The notes beneath the pieces were generated by a model. It had not been told where the DNA came from. It searched no databases and saw nothing but the letters and a program-made list of their open reading frames with translations. A DNA stretch of 64,000 bases from Akkermansiaceae bacterium. Its GTDB lineage: Bacteria > Verrucomicrobiota > Verrucomicrobiia > Verrucomicrobiales > Akkermansiaceae. The stretch's first letter is position 1; each line of letters starts with the position of its first letter. Shown here piece by piece: positions 29,034 through 38,438 of this stretch. Made by a program: the position numbers and the translations under genes. Location: assembly GCA_029866215.1 (NCBI GenBank), contig JARWZU010000003.1, positions 40,724-104,723 of the forward strand, read 5' to 3'.

Positions 29034-29954
29034 TCACGCTTTGCGAAGTCGTGGGTTCAGAGCGATTTGCGCAAGATCTGCTAGAAGATTTGCGCCGACG
29101 ATGAGAAACCCGTAAAAAAGGACCAATCCTTGAATGAGGAAAAACTCACGGTCCGTTGCTGCATTAACAAAATGCTGGCCCATGCCCGGAACTTGAAAAA
29201 TCGTCTCGATCACAAATGAGCCTGAAATCATCCCTGCAAAGGCTGGCCCGATGAATGCGACTGCTGGAATTAAACCGCCGCGTAACGCATGGCGAATGAC
29301 AATCCGCGTGCTTGGTGCGCCTTTGGCTTTTGCCGTGCGAATGTAATCTTGTGAAAGGACATCTAACATCCCACCCCGAGCGAGGCGGGCAAGGTAAGCA
29401 GCATTGATCAAACCGAGAGTAAATGCTGGCAAAATCCAATCACCGGGCGATGACCACCCAGCAACATTGATCGATTTTAGGCTGAGCCCCACAGCGACCG
29501 CAAGGAGTGGACCGATCACAAAACTCGGCAAACAAATGCCAATCATGGCACAGGTGAGGCAGATATAATCGATGTAGGTGTTTTTTTTAACTGCTGCGAT
29601 GACGCCAGCTGGAATTCCAATCATTAAAGCGATGCTAATCGACAACAGCCCAAGACTTAACGAGACAGGAAACGACTGGCCGATTACCTCAGAGACTTTG
29701 ACGCCGTCTTTTTTGATGAGGTCACCAAGGTCTTGGTGAACGATGAGATTTTTGAGGTATCGAAAATACTGAATCGGTATCGGTTGATCGAGCCCGGTGT
29801 ATTCCTTCATGCGCTTGAGGGCATGTTCGGGAATTGCTTTTTCCTCAGCGTACGGGCTACCCGGCATCGCGCGGACCAAAAAAAATGTCAGCGTAATCAA
29901 AACGAACAAGGTGATTGCTCCTTGGCCGATGCGACTGAGAATGAGACGAATCAT
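29034..29954 (-). CDS. oppB: Peptide/nickel-type ABC transporter permease (OppB/DppB family)
   Basis: Start at MIRLILSRIGQ; DYIRTAKAKGAPSTRIVIRHALRGGLIP. Confidence 0.92.
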   Translation of the reverse strand: MIRLILSRIGQGAITLFVLITLTFFLVRAMPGSPYAEEKAIPEHALKRMKEYTGLDQPIPIQYFRYLKNLIVHQDLGDLIKKDGVKVSEVIGQSFPVSLSLGLLSISIALMIGIPAGVIAAVKKNTYIDYICLTCAMIGICLPSFVIGPLLAVAVGLSLKSINVAGWSSPGDWILPAFTLGLINAAYLARLARGGMLDVLSQDYIRTAKAKGAPSTRIVIRHALRGGLIPAVAFIGPAFAGMISGSFVIETIFQVPGMGQHFVNAATDREFFLIQGLVLFYGFLIVGANLLADLAQIALNPRLRKA

Positions 29955-29965
29955 GATAGAAAGGA

Positions 29966-31696
29966 TCAACGTCTAGGAATGAGACGGATGAATTGGTAAG
30001 GATTGTTCGCGAGAAGAAGCGGATTCCAGCCTTCCACAGACGGATGAACCAAATAATTGCGCGCCTGCCATGCGACGAGTAGCACGGGCGTTTCATCAAC
30101 GAAAATGGCTTCTGCCTGGCGGAGCAATTCGAAGCGGCGGTTAGGGTCCGCTTCGTGGAACGACTGCTTTAACAATTTTACATAGGCTGGGCTGTCCCAC
30201 CCTGTGAGGTTATTGCCGTTTCCAGGCGTCCACATTTCTAGAAACGTCAGGGGGTCGAGGTAATCACCTATCCATCCTGCAGATGCAATGTCGTAATCGA
30301 GGTCCTGCATCGCAGTAATGTACGCGTTCCACTCCTTATTTTCGATTTCCACCTCGATGCCAAGTCGATCTCGCCACATCGCTTGAAGGGCTTGCGCTTG
30401 AGTGGCCGCAGTTTCACGGCTCGCGATGAGAATCTTTAAACGAGGAAATCCCTCCCCGTCCGGAAACCCAGCCTCTGCGAGTAAACTTTGGGCCTTCTCA
30501 ATGCTGATCTCGGGTGAGTGCGGGGGCAGATAGTCACCCATCGGTGGCGTCATTGCGTAGGCAGGTGTGTAGCCTCGGAAAATGCTTACGCAAATCGCTT
30601 TTCGGTCGATCACCGCGCTGAGCGCCTTCCGCACGCGGACATCTTCTAGCGGTTTGCGTGTGGTATTGCAGCGGAAAAAGCTTGTCCCTACGTAGAGTTC
30701 TTGGCGTAGCTCCTTCGGGTTCTCTTCTTTCATTAGATCCACAATTTCGGGCGTGCAGCCATAAGTCATATGAAGCTGACCATCACGGAACATGCGAGAT
30801 TCTGTATAAAGATTGCTAATCGGGAGGAAACGAATGCCGTTGAGGACAACGTTCGATGCGTTCCAGTAATAGGGGTTACGCTCCGCTTCGATGTGGTCGG
30901 TGAGTCGCCAAGACTTCAGTTTGTACGGGCCGTTGACGACAATGTTTTCTGAGCGGGTCCATGGGTTTCCGCGCTGGGCGATCGTTCCGTGCTTCAGAAC
31001 AATGTGGCGGGGCACCCCGGTCCACGTGTAGTGCTTCAAAATTTCTTTGAAATAGGGAGTTGGGCCACGCAAAGTTAGCTTAAGTGTTAAATTATCAACG
31101 ACTTCTACTCCCACCGTCGAGAAGTCCTTCGTCTTCCCTTGATTGAAGTCCTCAGCACCTTTGAGGAAGTACAGCATCTCCGCATACTTCGCGCCGAGGT
31201 CGGGAGTAAGCAGTCGCTCGTAAGAAAATGCAAAATCCTGTGCGGTCACCGGGACTCCGTCGGACCATTTTCCGTTAGGCCTCAACTTTGCAATCCATAC
31301 GGTTGCGGTTGCGTCGGGGGTTACTTCCACCGCAGCACCTCCGGGTGTCGCGGTGTCTCGCTCTGGATCGCTCGTGACTAAGCCCTCGAACAAGGCACGT
31401 AAAATGTTGGATTCCAATACGCCAGACACGATGTGGGGGTCGAGGCCTTTGGGTTCGCTAGAATTCCCCACCAGCAAAATCCCTTCACGAGTCGCCCGAT
31501 CCACCTGTGTTTCACGCTGGCAAGAAGTGAGTAGCGCCAAAGAGATTGATGCTAAGGCCAAGAATGAACAACGGACGATCACGCGAGAAATCATGACAAG
31601 ATGAAACATTTTTGCATTGGAATTCTTTACGAATGTCGAGATGTCAGCGGATTGAAGGAACTCGACCGAAAAGCACACGATGGTGAGCCTCTCCAA
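29966..31696 (-). CDS. oppA: Peptide ABC transporter substrate-binding lipoprotein (SBP_bac_5)
   Basis: lipobox LLTSCQRE; EPKGLDPHIVSGVLESNILRALFEGL; start may be internal (MFHLVMISR). Confidence 0.9.
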   Translation of the reverse strand: MERLTIVCFSVEFLQSADISTFVKNSNAKMFHLVMISRVIVRCSFLALASISLALLTSCQRETQVDRATREGILLVGNSSEPKGLDPHIVSGVLESNILRALFEGLVTSDPERDTATPGGAAVEVTPDATATVWIAKLRPNGKWSDGVPVTAQDFAFSYERLLTPDLGAKYAEMLYFLKGAEDFNQGKTKDFSTVGVEVVDNLTLKLTLRGPTPYFKEILKHYTWTGVPRHIVLKHGTIAQRGNPWTRSENIVVNGPYKLKSWRLTDHIEAERNPYYWNASNVVLNGIRFLPISNLYTESRMFRDGQLHMTYGCTPEIVDLMKEENPKELRQELYVGTSFFRCNTTRKPLEDVRVRKALSAVIDRKAICVSIFRGYTPAYAMTPPMGDYLPPHSPEISIEKAQSLLAEAGFPDGEGFPRLKILIASRETAATQAQALQAMWRDRLGIEVEIENKEWNAYITAMQDLDYDIASAGWIGDYLDPLTFLEMWTPGNGNNLTGWDSPAYVKLLKQSFHEADPNRRFELLRQAEAIFVDETPVLLVAWQARNYLVHPSVEGWNPLLLANNPYQFIRLIPRR

Positions 31697-32067
31697 ATTT
31701 GTTCCTTTCGATCATATGGGGACTGCGGTTGCGATCATTTCATAAAATTTGAGCTACTACGATCGCGAGCGCCAAAATTATTCGCCAGCGAACCGGTCAA
31801 TTGACGCTTTTATAAGGCGATCCTCCACTTCTATTATTGGCGGCCGGTCTTCGACCAGTGTATCTGGCCTAGATTTACAGTGGGCCTAATGCTTGAGCTT
31901 TAACGTAGAATTGGAGTTTGAAGTGGCTTCTGTAGGCGATAGGGCCGCGCGAATGCTCACGAGCGGTAGGAAAGTAATCGGGTCTAAAGCAGCAGCAATA
32001 AAATCACGGGGCATTTGTCATCGATCTGAAGAAAAAACTTTGGAGTCTTTGTGCGCCGCTTTGATTA

Positions 32068-32718
32068 TCAATCGTATGGTACGCGGCTATCCAATTGAAA
32101 TTGTTGACCGGATGTACTCGGCAAGCGTTCATGAAGATGGCGAATAAATTCTGCGACAGCTGGCGGTGTGTTGTATCGCCCTAAGACGTGATTCGTCAAA
32201 ATTTCATGTTTGCGTTGATGTGAAACAGTCGCAGTCATTTGCGTTTCGAGAAAACCAGGGAGAATCGCATTCACACGGATTCCTTTTGAGCCAAACCGTC
32301 GTGCCAAATCGTGTGTGAGTCCGAGTATCGCTGCCTTCGCAGAGGCGTAGGCGGCCTGCCCGATAGGCGGATGAAGTGCAGAGTAGCTCGAAATAAAAAC
32401 AATGTGGCCTCGCCCTTTGGCGATCATTTTCGGCAATACGGCCTCCGCACACGTTCGCGCGCCAACAAAATTCACCTGCATCACTTGATCCCACGCGTCT
32501 TCTGGTAATCTGACAATGGGGACGTCGTGCGTCAACCCTGCCGCGCAGATCAAGAGGTCAATGTCTCGCGATTCAAAGTACGCACCCACTGAATGACGTT
32601 GAGTTACGTCCAAGGTGTGACGGTCCGGATGTTCAGTTACCCAATGCGGATCAAGAAACGCCAATGTAACGGCTTTCGCCAAACCTCCAGCGCCTCCAGT
32701 AACGACTAGGTGATTCAC
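32068..32718 (-). CDS. Short-chain dehydrogenase/reductase
   Basis: 216 aa; TGGAGGLAKAV, ISSYSALHPPIGQAAYASAKAAILGLTHDLA (YxxxK). Confidence 0.9.
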   Translation of the reverse strand: MNHLVVTGGAGGLAKAVTLAFLDPHWVTEHPDRHTLDVTQRHSVGAYFESRDIDLLICAAGLTHDVPIVRLPEDAWDQVMQVNFVGARTCAEAVLPKMIAKGRGHIVFISSYSALHPPIGQAAYASAKAAILGLTHDLARRFGSKGIRVNAILPGFLETQMTATVSHQRKHEILTNHVLGRYNTPPAVAEFIRHLHERLPSTSGQQFQLDSRVPYD

Positions 32719-33029
32719 GCTTGAAGGTCTATCGAAGGATCCTCGGTCTCACAAGCCCAAGGATAAGAACACGTCGGGAAAACCTTGTGAATATCTTGTG
32801 ATGTCTTGTTGGATAATGTCCTAGGAGCAGGGCAGACGGAGATAACTGCCATCCGGTACAGCGACATCCACAAGTTATTCGTCGCGTGGAACATTGGTAG
32901 GTGATAGGTGGAACAGCCAAACTCCGAAGTTACTCACACTATGAAGAAGATGATCTTAAGAGGTCAAAAATGAAGAAATCATCAAGATCCCCATTGCAAA
33001 AAGACTTTAACAAGGGCCCCGAACGACAA

Positions 33030-33062
33030 AACCCAGCATGCGGTGATAACACACTGGGTCAT
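33030..33062 (-). terminator. Possible terminator downstream of the E2 gene
   Basis: Minus strand ACCCAGTGTG...GCATGCTGGGTTTTGTC. Confidence 0.45.
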
Positions 33063-33086
33063 GACAAGGCACCGTAAATGAGTGGC

Positions 33087-34388
33087 TCAGAGCAACATCA
33101 AAGCAGGTTGCTCAATGAGTTTCTTAATTTCAGACAGGAATTGAGCTGCAACCGCCCCATCGACGACCCGGTGGTCACAAGATAAGCCAAGGTTCATGCG
33201 GAGACCTGGAACAATCTGACCATTTCTGACGACCGGTTTCTCAATGGCCGCTCCAACGGAAAGGATCGCTGCCTGTGGAGGATTGACAATGGCATCAAAC
33301 GATTCAATTCCCCAAGCACCGAGGTTGGATACCGTGATGGTACCGCCATCGAATTCGTCGGGCTTCAATTTCTTGTTCTTGGCGCGAACGGCGAAATCTT
33401 TGACGGCCCGCGAAATCGCGAGAAGGGATTTGGATTCTGCCTCCTTGATCACAGGGGTTACGAGGCCATCCTCGACAGCAATGGCGACGGAGAGGCCGAC
33501 GTGCTTGAACTTAACGATATGCTCTCCGGCAAATGATGCATTGACTGCTGGCACTGCCTCAGTTGCATTGATGACGGCTTTGAGAATGAAATCATTGACT
33601 GAATATTTGTTGCCGTGAGTTTGTTCGGCTTGGGCGTTTACCTGTTGGCGAAGTGCCATCAACGGTGCGGCATCCACTTCGAGGTGAAGGTAGAAATGAG
33701 GAATTGTGGTTTTCGAAGTGAGTAGACGCGATGCGATGATCTTACGCATCGAACTGAGCTGGACTAATTCGTCTCCGTCTCTCGCAACGGGCTGAATCGC
33801 CGCCGGGGCCGAGGCAGTTGTTGCAGAAAGAGTGCTCGCTTTAGATTTGAGGGAAGCAGTTAGAGCGGCTGCCGCATTCGCTTCAGAGGACGATGCGACC
33901 TTTGGTTTTGAGCCAGAGAGTACATCGGATTTAAGAATGCGTCCTGCTGGCCCGCTGCCCGAAAGTTGGTTGAGGTCTACGCCTAGCTCGGCAGCGATTT
34001 TCTTGGCGAGAGGAGACGCTTTGACGCGACTGCTTGCGGGTGTGATGGTTGGCGAAACCACCGGCGTAGCGGGTGTCGTGGCGGCTTCAGGTTTCCGCAC
34101 AGGCGTTGGGTCTGCGACGATTGTACCTGAAGTAGTCGTTGTGTCAGCCGAATCACCATCAAGAACGGCTAGAATTCCTCCAATCGGCGCTTTTTCACCC
34201 TCTTGGATAAGGATTGCGGTTATGGTGCCGTCGTCAAATGCTTCCATCTCCATGGTCGCCTTGTCAGTCTCAATTTCAGCGAGGATATCGCCGATTTCGA
34301 TAGAATCTCCGACTTTTTTATGCCATTTGATGAGGGTACCCTCGGTCATCGTATCCGAGAGTTTAGGCATTTCGATATTCACAGACAT
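33087..34388 (-). CDS. pdhC: Pyruvate dehydrogenase complex E2 (dihydrolipoamide acetyltransferase)
   Basis: 433 aa; lipoyl domain IETDKATMEME, E3-binding domain, LSCDHRVVDGA. Confidence 0.95.
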   Translation of the reverse strand: MSVNIEMPKLSDTMTEGTLIKWHKKVGDSIEIGDILAEIETDKATMEMEAFDDGTITAILIQEGEKAPIGGILAVLDGDSADTTTTSGTIVADPTPVRKPEAATTPATPVVSPTITPASSRVKASPLAKKIAAELGVDLNQLSGSGPAGRILKSDVLSGSKPKVASSSEANAAAALTASLKSKASTLSATTASAPAAIQPVARDGDELVQLSSMRKIIASRLLTSKTTIPHFYLHLEVDAAPLMALRQQVNAQAEQTHGNKYSVNDFILKAVINATEAVPAVNASFAGEHIVKFKHVGLSVAIAVEDGLVTPVIKEAESKSLLAISRAVKDFAVRAKNKKLKPDEFDGGTITVSNLGAWGIESFDAIVNPPQAAILSVGAAIEKPVVRNGQIVPGLRMNLGLSCDHRVVDGAVAAQFLSEIKKLIEQPALMLL

Positions 34389-34466
34389 GGTAGTATTAGG
34401 AAGTGGTCTCGGCGGAGGATGGGGAAATTGGCAACGATTTCCAGCCTTTTAGTAAGCGAGATGGAA

Positions 34467-34503
34467 ACAAAAAAGCGCGAGGAGGTGATTCCTCCATCGC
34501 GCT
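34467..34503 (-). terminator. Rho-independent terminator
   Basis: Minus strand AGCGCGATGGAGG-aatca-CCTCCTCGCGCTTTTTT. Confidence 0.8.
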
Positions 34504-34527
34504 AGGTGAAATCGACTGCTTTGCCGA

Positions 34528-34941
34528 TCACGGAGTAATTTTCTTCATCGTTGGGATGAGCCCGAGGTTGGGACTGCCGTTTGACCCTTGAGCACTCGAC
34601 ATGGCGATGGTGGCCGCCGATGTGGTGCCACAGAAGTCCGATGTGGTGCAATAGAAATGGAAGCACGCAGAACGTGGCACACGGACCCGTTTGGTGACCG
34701 TCTTGTACCGTGGGACCTTTTCTTCAACGATCTCAGTCATACCGCTCTTGCCGCTTTTGGAATCGCCTGGGCAGTTGATTTCTCTACGGATGATGTCGTA
34801 GCTGCAGGTTTTGACTTGGCGGGTTTCAGTCCGGTAACCAGCACTCTGGCTGGATGTGTCGAACATCGAGCAGGAGCAAAAGGATCCGAAAACAAGGGCG
34901 ATGAGGGGGGTGATAACGACGAGGTTTTTCATGGTTTGCAT
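34528..34941 (-). CDS. Small hypothetical lipoprotein
   Basis: 137 aa; signal peptide with lipobox-like GSFCSCSMF; between E2 and E1-beta genes; followed by a terminator. Confidence 0.6.
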   Translation of the reverse strand: MQTMKNLVVITPLIALVFGSFCSCSMFDTSSQSAGYRTETRQVKTCSYDIIRREINCPGDSKSGKSGMTEIVEEKVPRYKTVTKRVRVPRSACFHFYCTTSDFCGTTSAATIAMSSAQGSNGSPNLGLIPTMKKITP

Positions 34942-35146
34942 TTAGGGGGGTGATGCTGGACCTACCTCACATGCAGCAGCAGGAGCTAATGCTTAAGGCG
35001 ATAACGACTGCAGCAAACAGATAGGACAGATAAACCAGCATGTTTGAGAATCTAGTAAAAGATTCCATTGATTGCAATCAAAATGGCATCGGAAGCACGG
35101 TTCGCCCTAGAAGTTAGGAAACCACCCAGACTCGTCTAACGCGAAA

Positions 35147-36133
35147 TTAGGCTAGAGCGAGCACCTGGGCAACAATCCGATTTGGATTTGGAAGTTGTTC
35201 ATGCTCAATGTGCGGCGAATAAATCGCTGGGGCATCGATCGAACAAACGCGCTTGATGGGAGCGTCGAGATAATCGAAGGCGTGTTCCTGAATGAGCATG
35301 GCAACCATCGCGGAAACTCCACCGAACGGCTTTGATTCATCGACGAGAACGACGCGGTTGGTTTTCATCACCGTCGCGAGAATCGCCTCTTGGTCGAGAG
35401 GTCGGATCGAGCGGAGGTCGAGGACTTCTGCATTGATGCCGTGCTCGTTTTGAAGCGTCTCAGCGGCAGCGAGAGCATGGATAACCGAACGTCCGTGAGC
35501 AATGAGCGAGACATCTGAACCCTCACGTTTAATGTCTGCAAGTCCAAGAGGCACGACAAAATCACCGTCTGCTGGATCGGGGACCTCGCCAGTCGTTCCG
35601 TACAGCAGGGTATTTTCCATCACATAAACTGGATCGTTGTCGCGGATGGCCGCTTTGATGAGACCTTTGGCATCGGCAGGTGTCGCGGGTGCACAGACCT
35701 TTAAACCAGGAAATGCAGCGAATAGTCCCTCGGGAATGTGTGAGTGAGTGGCACCCACTCCAGTGCCGCCATTTGCTGGGCCACGCACGACGATTGGGCA
35801 GTTGCAAAGCCCGCCTGACATGTAGCGGACGCAAGCGGCATTGCTCACCAATTGGTCGAAGGCCACCGAATGGAACGACCAGAACATCAACTCCATCACA
35901 GGGCGAACGCCAAGCATTGATGCGCCGATTCCCATGCCGATGAAACCCGCTTCCGAAATGGGGGTGTCGACAACGCGTTTGTCGCCCCATTTTTTCCAAA
36001 GGCCTTCGGTGACTTTATAGGCGCCGTTGTATTGTGCGACCTCTTCGCCCATCAGGACGACGTTCGAGTCGCGGGCGAGTTCCTCATCGAGGCCTTCACG
36101 GAGGGCTTCACGGTAGGTGAGAATGCGAGACAT
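35147..36133 (-). CDS. pdhB: Pyruvate dehydrogenase E1 beta
   Basis: 328 aa; VDTPISEAGFIGMGIGASMLGVRPVMELMFWSF. Confidence 0.96.
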   Translation of the reverse strand: MSRILTYREALREGLDEELARDSNVVLMGEEVAQYNGAYKVTEGLWKKWGDKRVVDTPISEAGFIGMGIGASMLGVRPVMELMFWSFHSVAFDQLVSNAACVRYMSGGLCNCPIVVRGPANGGTGVGATHSHIPEGLFAAFPGLKVCAPATPADAKGLIKAAIRDNDPVYVMENTLLYGTTGEVPDPADGDFVVPLGLADIKREGSDVSLIAHGRSVIHALAAAETLQNEHGINAEVLDLRSIRPLDQEAILATVMKTNRVVLVDESKPFGGVSAMVAMLIQEHAFDYLDAPIKRVCSIDAPAIYSPHIEHEQLPNPNRIVAQVLALA

Positions 36134-36189
36134 GGTATTCAGAAATCTGGAGTCGTAGGTGAGTGAGCGATGGCGATGGCAGGTGCGGA

Positions 36190-37266
36190 TCAGTCGTTAA
36201 AGAAATGACGGCCGATCTTGGAAGCCTCGGTGTTGTGGTCGGATTCCCAGTAAACATCGGTGCTGATGTCTGCAATTGTAGGTGCGGGGGAATCCTCGGC
36301 AAATTTGACCGAAGCTGCCGCTTCGTCTGCAGCAGCCTTGTTGATGGCAGCCGCTTGATCCTCTGTTAAGATGCTCTCCTCGATGAGGCGGCGGCGGAAC
36401 ACCGCGATGGGATCATGGTTCTGTTTGTAATTCTCGATCTCTTCTGGAGTGCGGTATTTTTTATGATTCGCATCCGCAATACTATGTCCATAGTAGCGGT
36501 AGGTATCGATCTCAAGCACCGTGGGTTTGTGCTGCTTTTTCGCACGTTCCATGGCGATGTGGGTCTTCGCGCGAACCTCGTAAATGTCGGAGCCATCGAT
36601 CACATCCCATTCGATGGCATAGGCTTCGGCCCGCTGCGCGAGGCAACCGTTGAACGCGGATGATCGTGCTTGGGAAGTTCCCATCGAGTAGCCATTGTTT
36701 TCGATGACATAGACCACAGGAATTTCAAAAAGAGAGGCGATGTTGAGCGATTCGTGAAAAGCGCCTTGGTTGACGGCACCATCACCGAGGTAGCAAAGGC
36801 AGCAGCCCTCGCGCCCGAGATACTTGAGACCGTAGGCGAGCCCCAGACCGAGTGGAGTCTGGCCTGCAACAATTCCGTGGCCACCCCAGAAATTTTTATC
36901 AGGGGCGAAGAAGTGCATCGAGCCTCCTTTGCCTTTTGAGCAACCAGTTTGTTTACCGTACATTTCGGCCATGCATTCATTCATGTTCATGCCTACGGCG
37001 AGCGCGTGACCGTGATCACGGTAGGCCGTGATGAAGTGGTCGTCGGGCCCTGCGAGCGAGATGGTGCCAACGGCGACCGCTTCTTGGCCGATGTAAAGGT
37101 GGAGGAAGCCACCAATTTTGCCTGCTTGGTAGTATTTCAGACCGGCTTGCTCGAAGCGGCGGATCCGGATCATTTGAGACAATAGCTCAATCTTCCCCTC
37201 GGGGGTGAGTGCTTGATTGATGGGTGAGCTGGCGAAATCGAGTTTATGAGAACTGGCGCTGGTCAT
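36190..37266 (-). CDS. pdhA: Pyruvate dehydrogenase E1 alpha
   Basis: Start moved from the 551-aa ORF to MTSASSHKLDF; GDGAVNQGAFHESLNIASLFEIPVVYVIENNGYSMGTS (TPP motif). Confidence 0.95.
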   Translation of the reverse strand: MTSASSHKLDFASSPINQALTPEGKIELLSQMIRIRRFEQAGLKYYQAGKIGGFLHLYIGQEAVAVGTISLAGPDDHFITAYRDHGHALAVGMNMNECMAEMYGKQTGCSKGKGGSMHFFAPDKNFWGGHGIVAGQTPLGLGLAYGLKYLGREGCCLCYLGDGAVNQGAFHESLNIASLFEIPVVYVIENNGYSMGTSQARSSAFNGCLAQRAEAYAIEWDVIDGSDIYEVRAKTHIAMERAKKQHKPTVLEIDTYRYYGHSIADANHKKYRTPEEIENYKQNHDPIAVFRRRLIEESILTEDQAAAINKAAADEAAASVKFAEDSPAPTIADISTDVYWESDHNTEASKIGRHFFND

Positions 37267-37298
37267 GGTGGCGGTAAAATAGGTCGGATCTGAAGTGC

Positions 37299-37865
37299 TT
37301 ACTTGCTGGGGGCAAGCGTGTTGTGTGCCGAAAGGGTTAGCTTGGGGAGTTTCAGCTGGGCGCATGCGAAGATACTGGTGAAAAGCACGTTGGCCACCGT
37401 GAGATTTCTGAGGAAAACCCAAGACGGCAGGCTGGACCCGGTAGGCCCGGTCCACAACGATTGCCACAAGCCGGTGAGGGATTTCTGATAAATCGGATCG
37501 GCGATCCAAGCGGCCCCATTGGTGATGAGATGGAAGAGTGCTGCCGCTGCGATGGACCCGAGAATTAACGCAGGAATGCCGCGGGCGACGAGGGTCCGGC
37601 CCAAAAAGTAAGTTGCACCGAGTCCGAGGAGCGTGGACAAGAAAATGGATACGTCTGAAACCGGTCCAATTCCGAGTGGATAGGTGATCGCCCAAATCCC
37701 TGCAGGGATCGCGAATCCGCGCCAGCCGGGAGCCAATAAGGCCCCGCAAAAGAACAAAGCGCCGAGTGGCTGGAAATTCGGCTGCGACTCGGGAAGGGCG
37801 CTTCCGATGGCACGAAAAGCAACCATCAGGCCGATGACGAGGCATAGTGGAAGGTAGCGATGCAT
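37299..37865 (-). CDS. Multi-TM protein (DUF6580-like / ECF-type)
   Basis: 188 aa; hydrophobic segments, FRAIGSALPESQPNFQPLGALFFCGALL. Confidence 0.7.
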   Translation of the reverse strand: MHRYLPLCLVIGLMVAFRAIGSALPESQPNFQPLGALFFCGALLAPGWRGFAIPAGIWAITYPLGIGPVSDVSIFLSTLLGLGATYFLGRTLVARGIPALILGSIAAAALFHLITNGAAWIADPIYQKSLTGLWQSLWTGPTGSSLPSWVFLRNLTVANVLFTSIFACAQLKLPKLTLSAHNTLAPSK

Positions 37866-37971
37866 GACGTCGGGAGAATTGTGGATTTTTGGGTGTACGG
37901 CTAGATCAAAATCTTCAAATTGATGAGGTTTTTTTATTCCAGGATTCGGGCGGTGTGATTAGGTTTCCCGA

Positions 37972-38364
37972 ATGAATTGGGACAGCTTGATTGAGGCGGC
38001 ATGGCATGCTCGCGGTGCGGCATACGCGCCGTATTCAAACTTTGCGGTGGGAGCCGCGTTGCTGGCGGTTGATGGCCGAGTGTTCACGGGCTGCAACGTC
38101 GAAAACCTCTCTTATGGACTGACTCAATGTGCTGAGAGGGTAGCAATGGGTGCGGCCGTTGCTGCTGGGGCTCGGGAATTCCTCGCAGTGGCAGTCGTGG
38201 CCGACACGGGGGTTCCGATTTCACCTTGTGGAGCTTGTCGGCAGGTTTTGGCCGAATTTAGTGTGCCCCGAGTTATGTTGGCGAATCGAGACCAAAGGCT
38301 TGAATTCGGATTGGAAGAGCTTCTGCCACGGGCTTCCTCGGGGATTCTCGATCGGCCAGAGTAA
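37972..38364 (+). CDS. cdd: Cytidine deaminase
   Basis: 130 aa; YAPYSNFAVGAALL, GCNVENLSYGLTQCAERVA, SPCGACRQVLAEF. Confidence 0.95.
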   Translation: MNWDSLIEAAWHARGAAYAPYSNFAVGAALLAVDGRVFTGCNVENLSYGLTQCAERVAMGAAVAAGAREFLAVAVVADTGVPISPCGACRQVLAEFSVPRVMLANRDQRLEFGLEELLPRASSGILDRPE

Positions 38365-38367
38365 AAT

Positions 38368-38383
38368 TGTTCCACGTGGAACA
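38368..38383. promoter_or_regulatory. parS-like ParB-binding palindrome TGTTCCACGTGGAACA
   Basis: Perfect 16-bp palindrome; matches the TGTTYCACGTGRAACA parS class; located immediately upstream of mnmG. Confidence 0.85.
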
Positions 38384-38438
38384 GCGACGTTTCCGGGCTT
38401 GAGCCTGCGTTGCTAGGCTGTATCTTTTGCTTCCAACG

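Noticed and set aside
31893-32147. 84-aa plus ORF overlapping the SDR 3' end
   Set aside because: Overlaps a supported SDR on the opposite strand and lacks motifs.
32882-32897. TTCGTCGCGTGGAACA as parS
   Set aside because: Right half matches but the left half has about four mismatches.
37267-37845. N-terminal extension of the E1-alpha ORF to 551 aa
   Set aside because: Extension overlaps the separate DUF6580-like gene in another frame; homology-like sequence begins at MTSASSHK.
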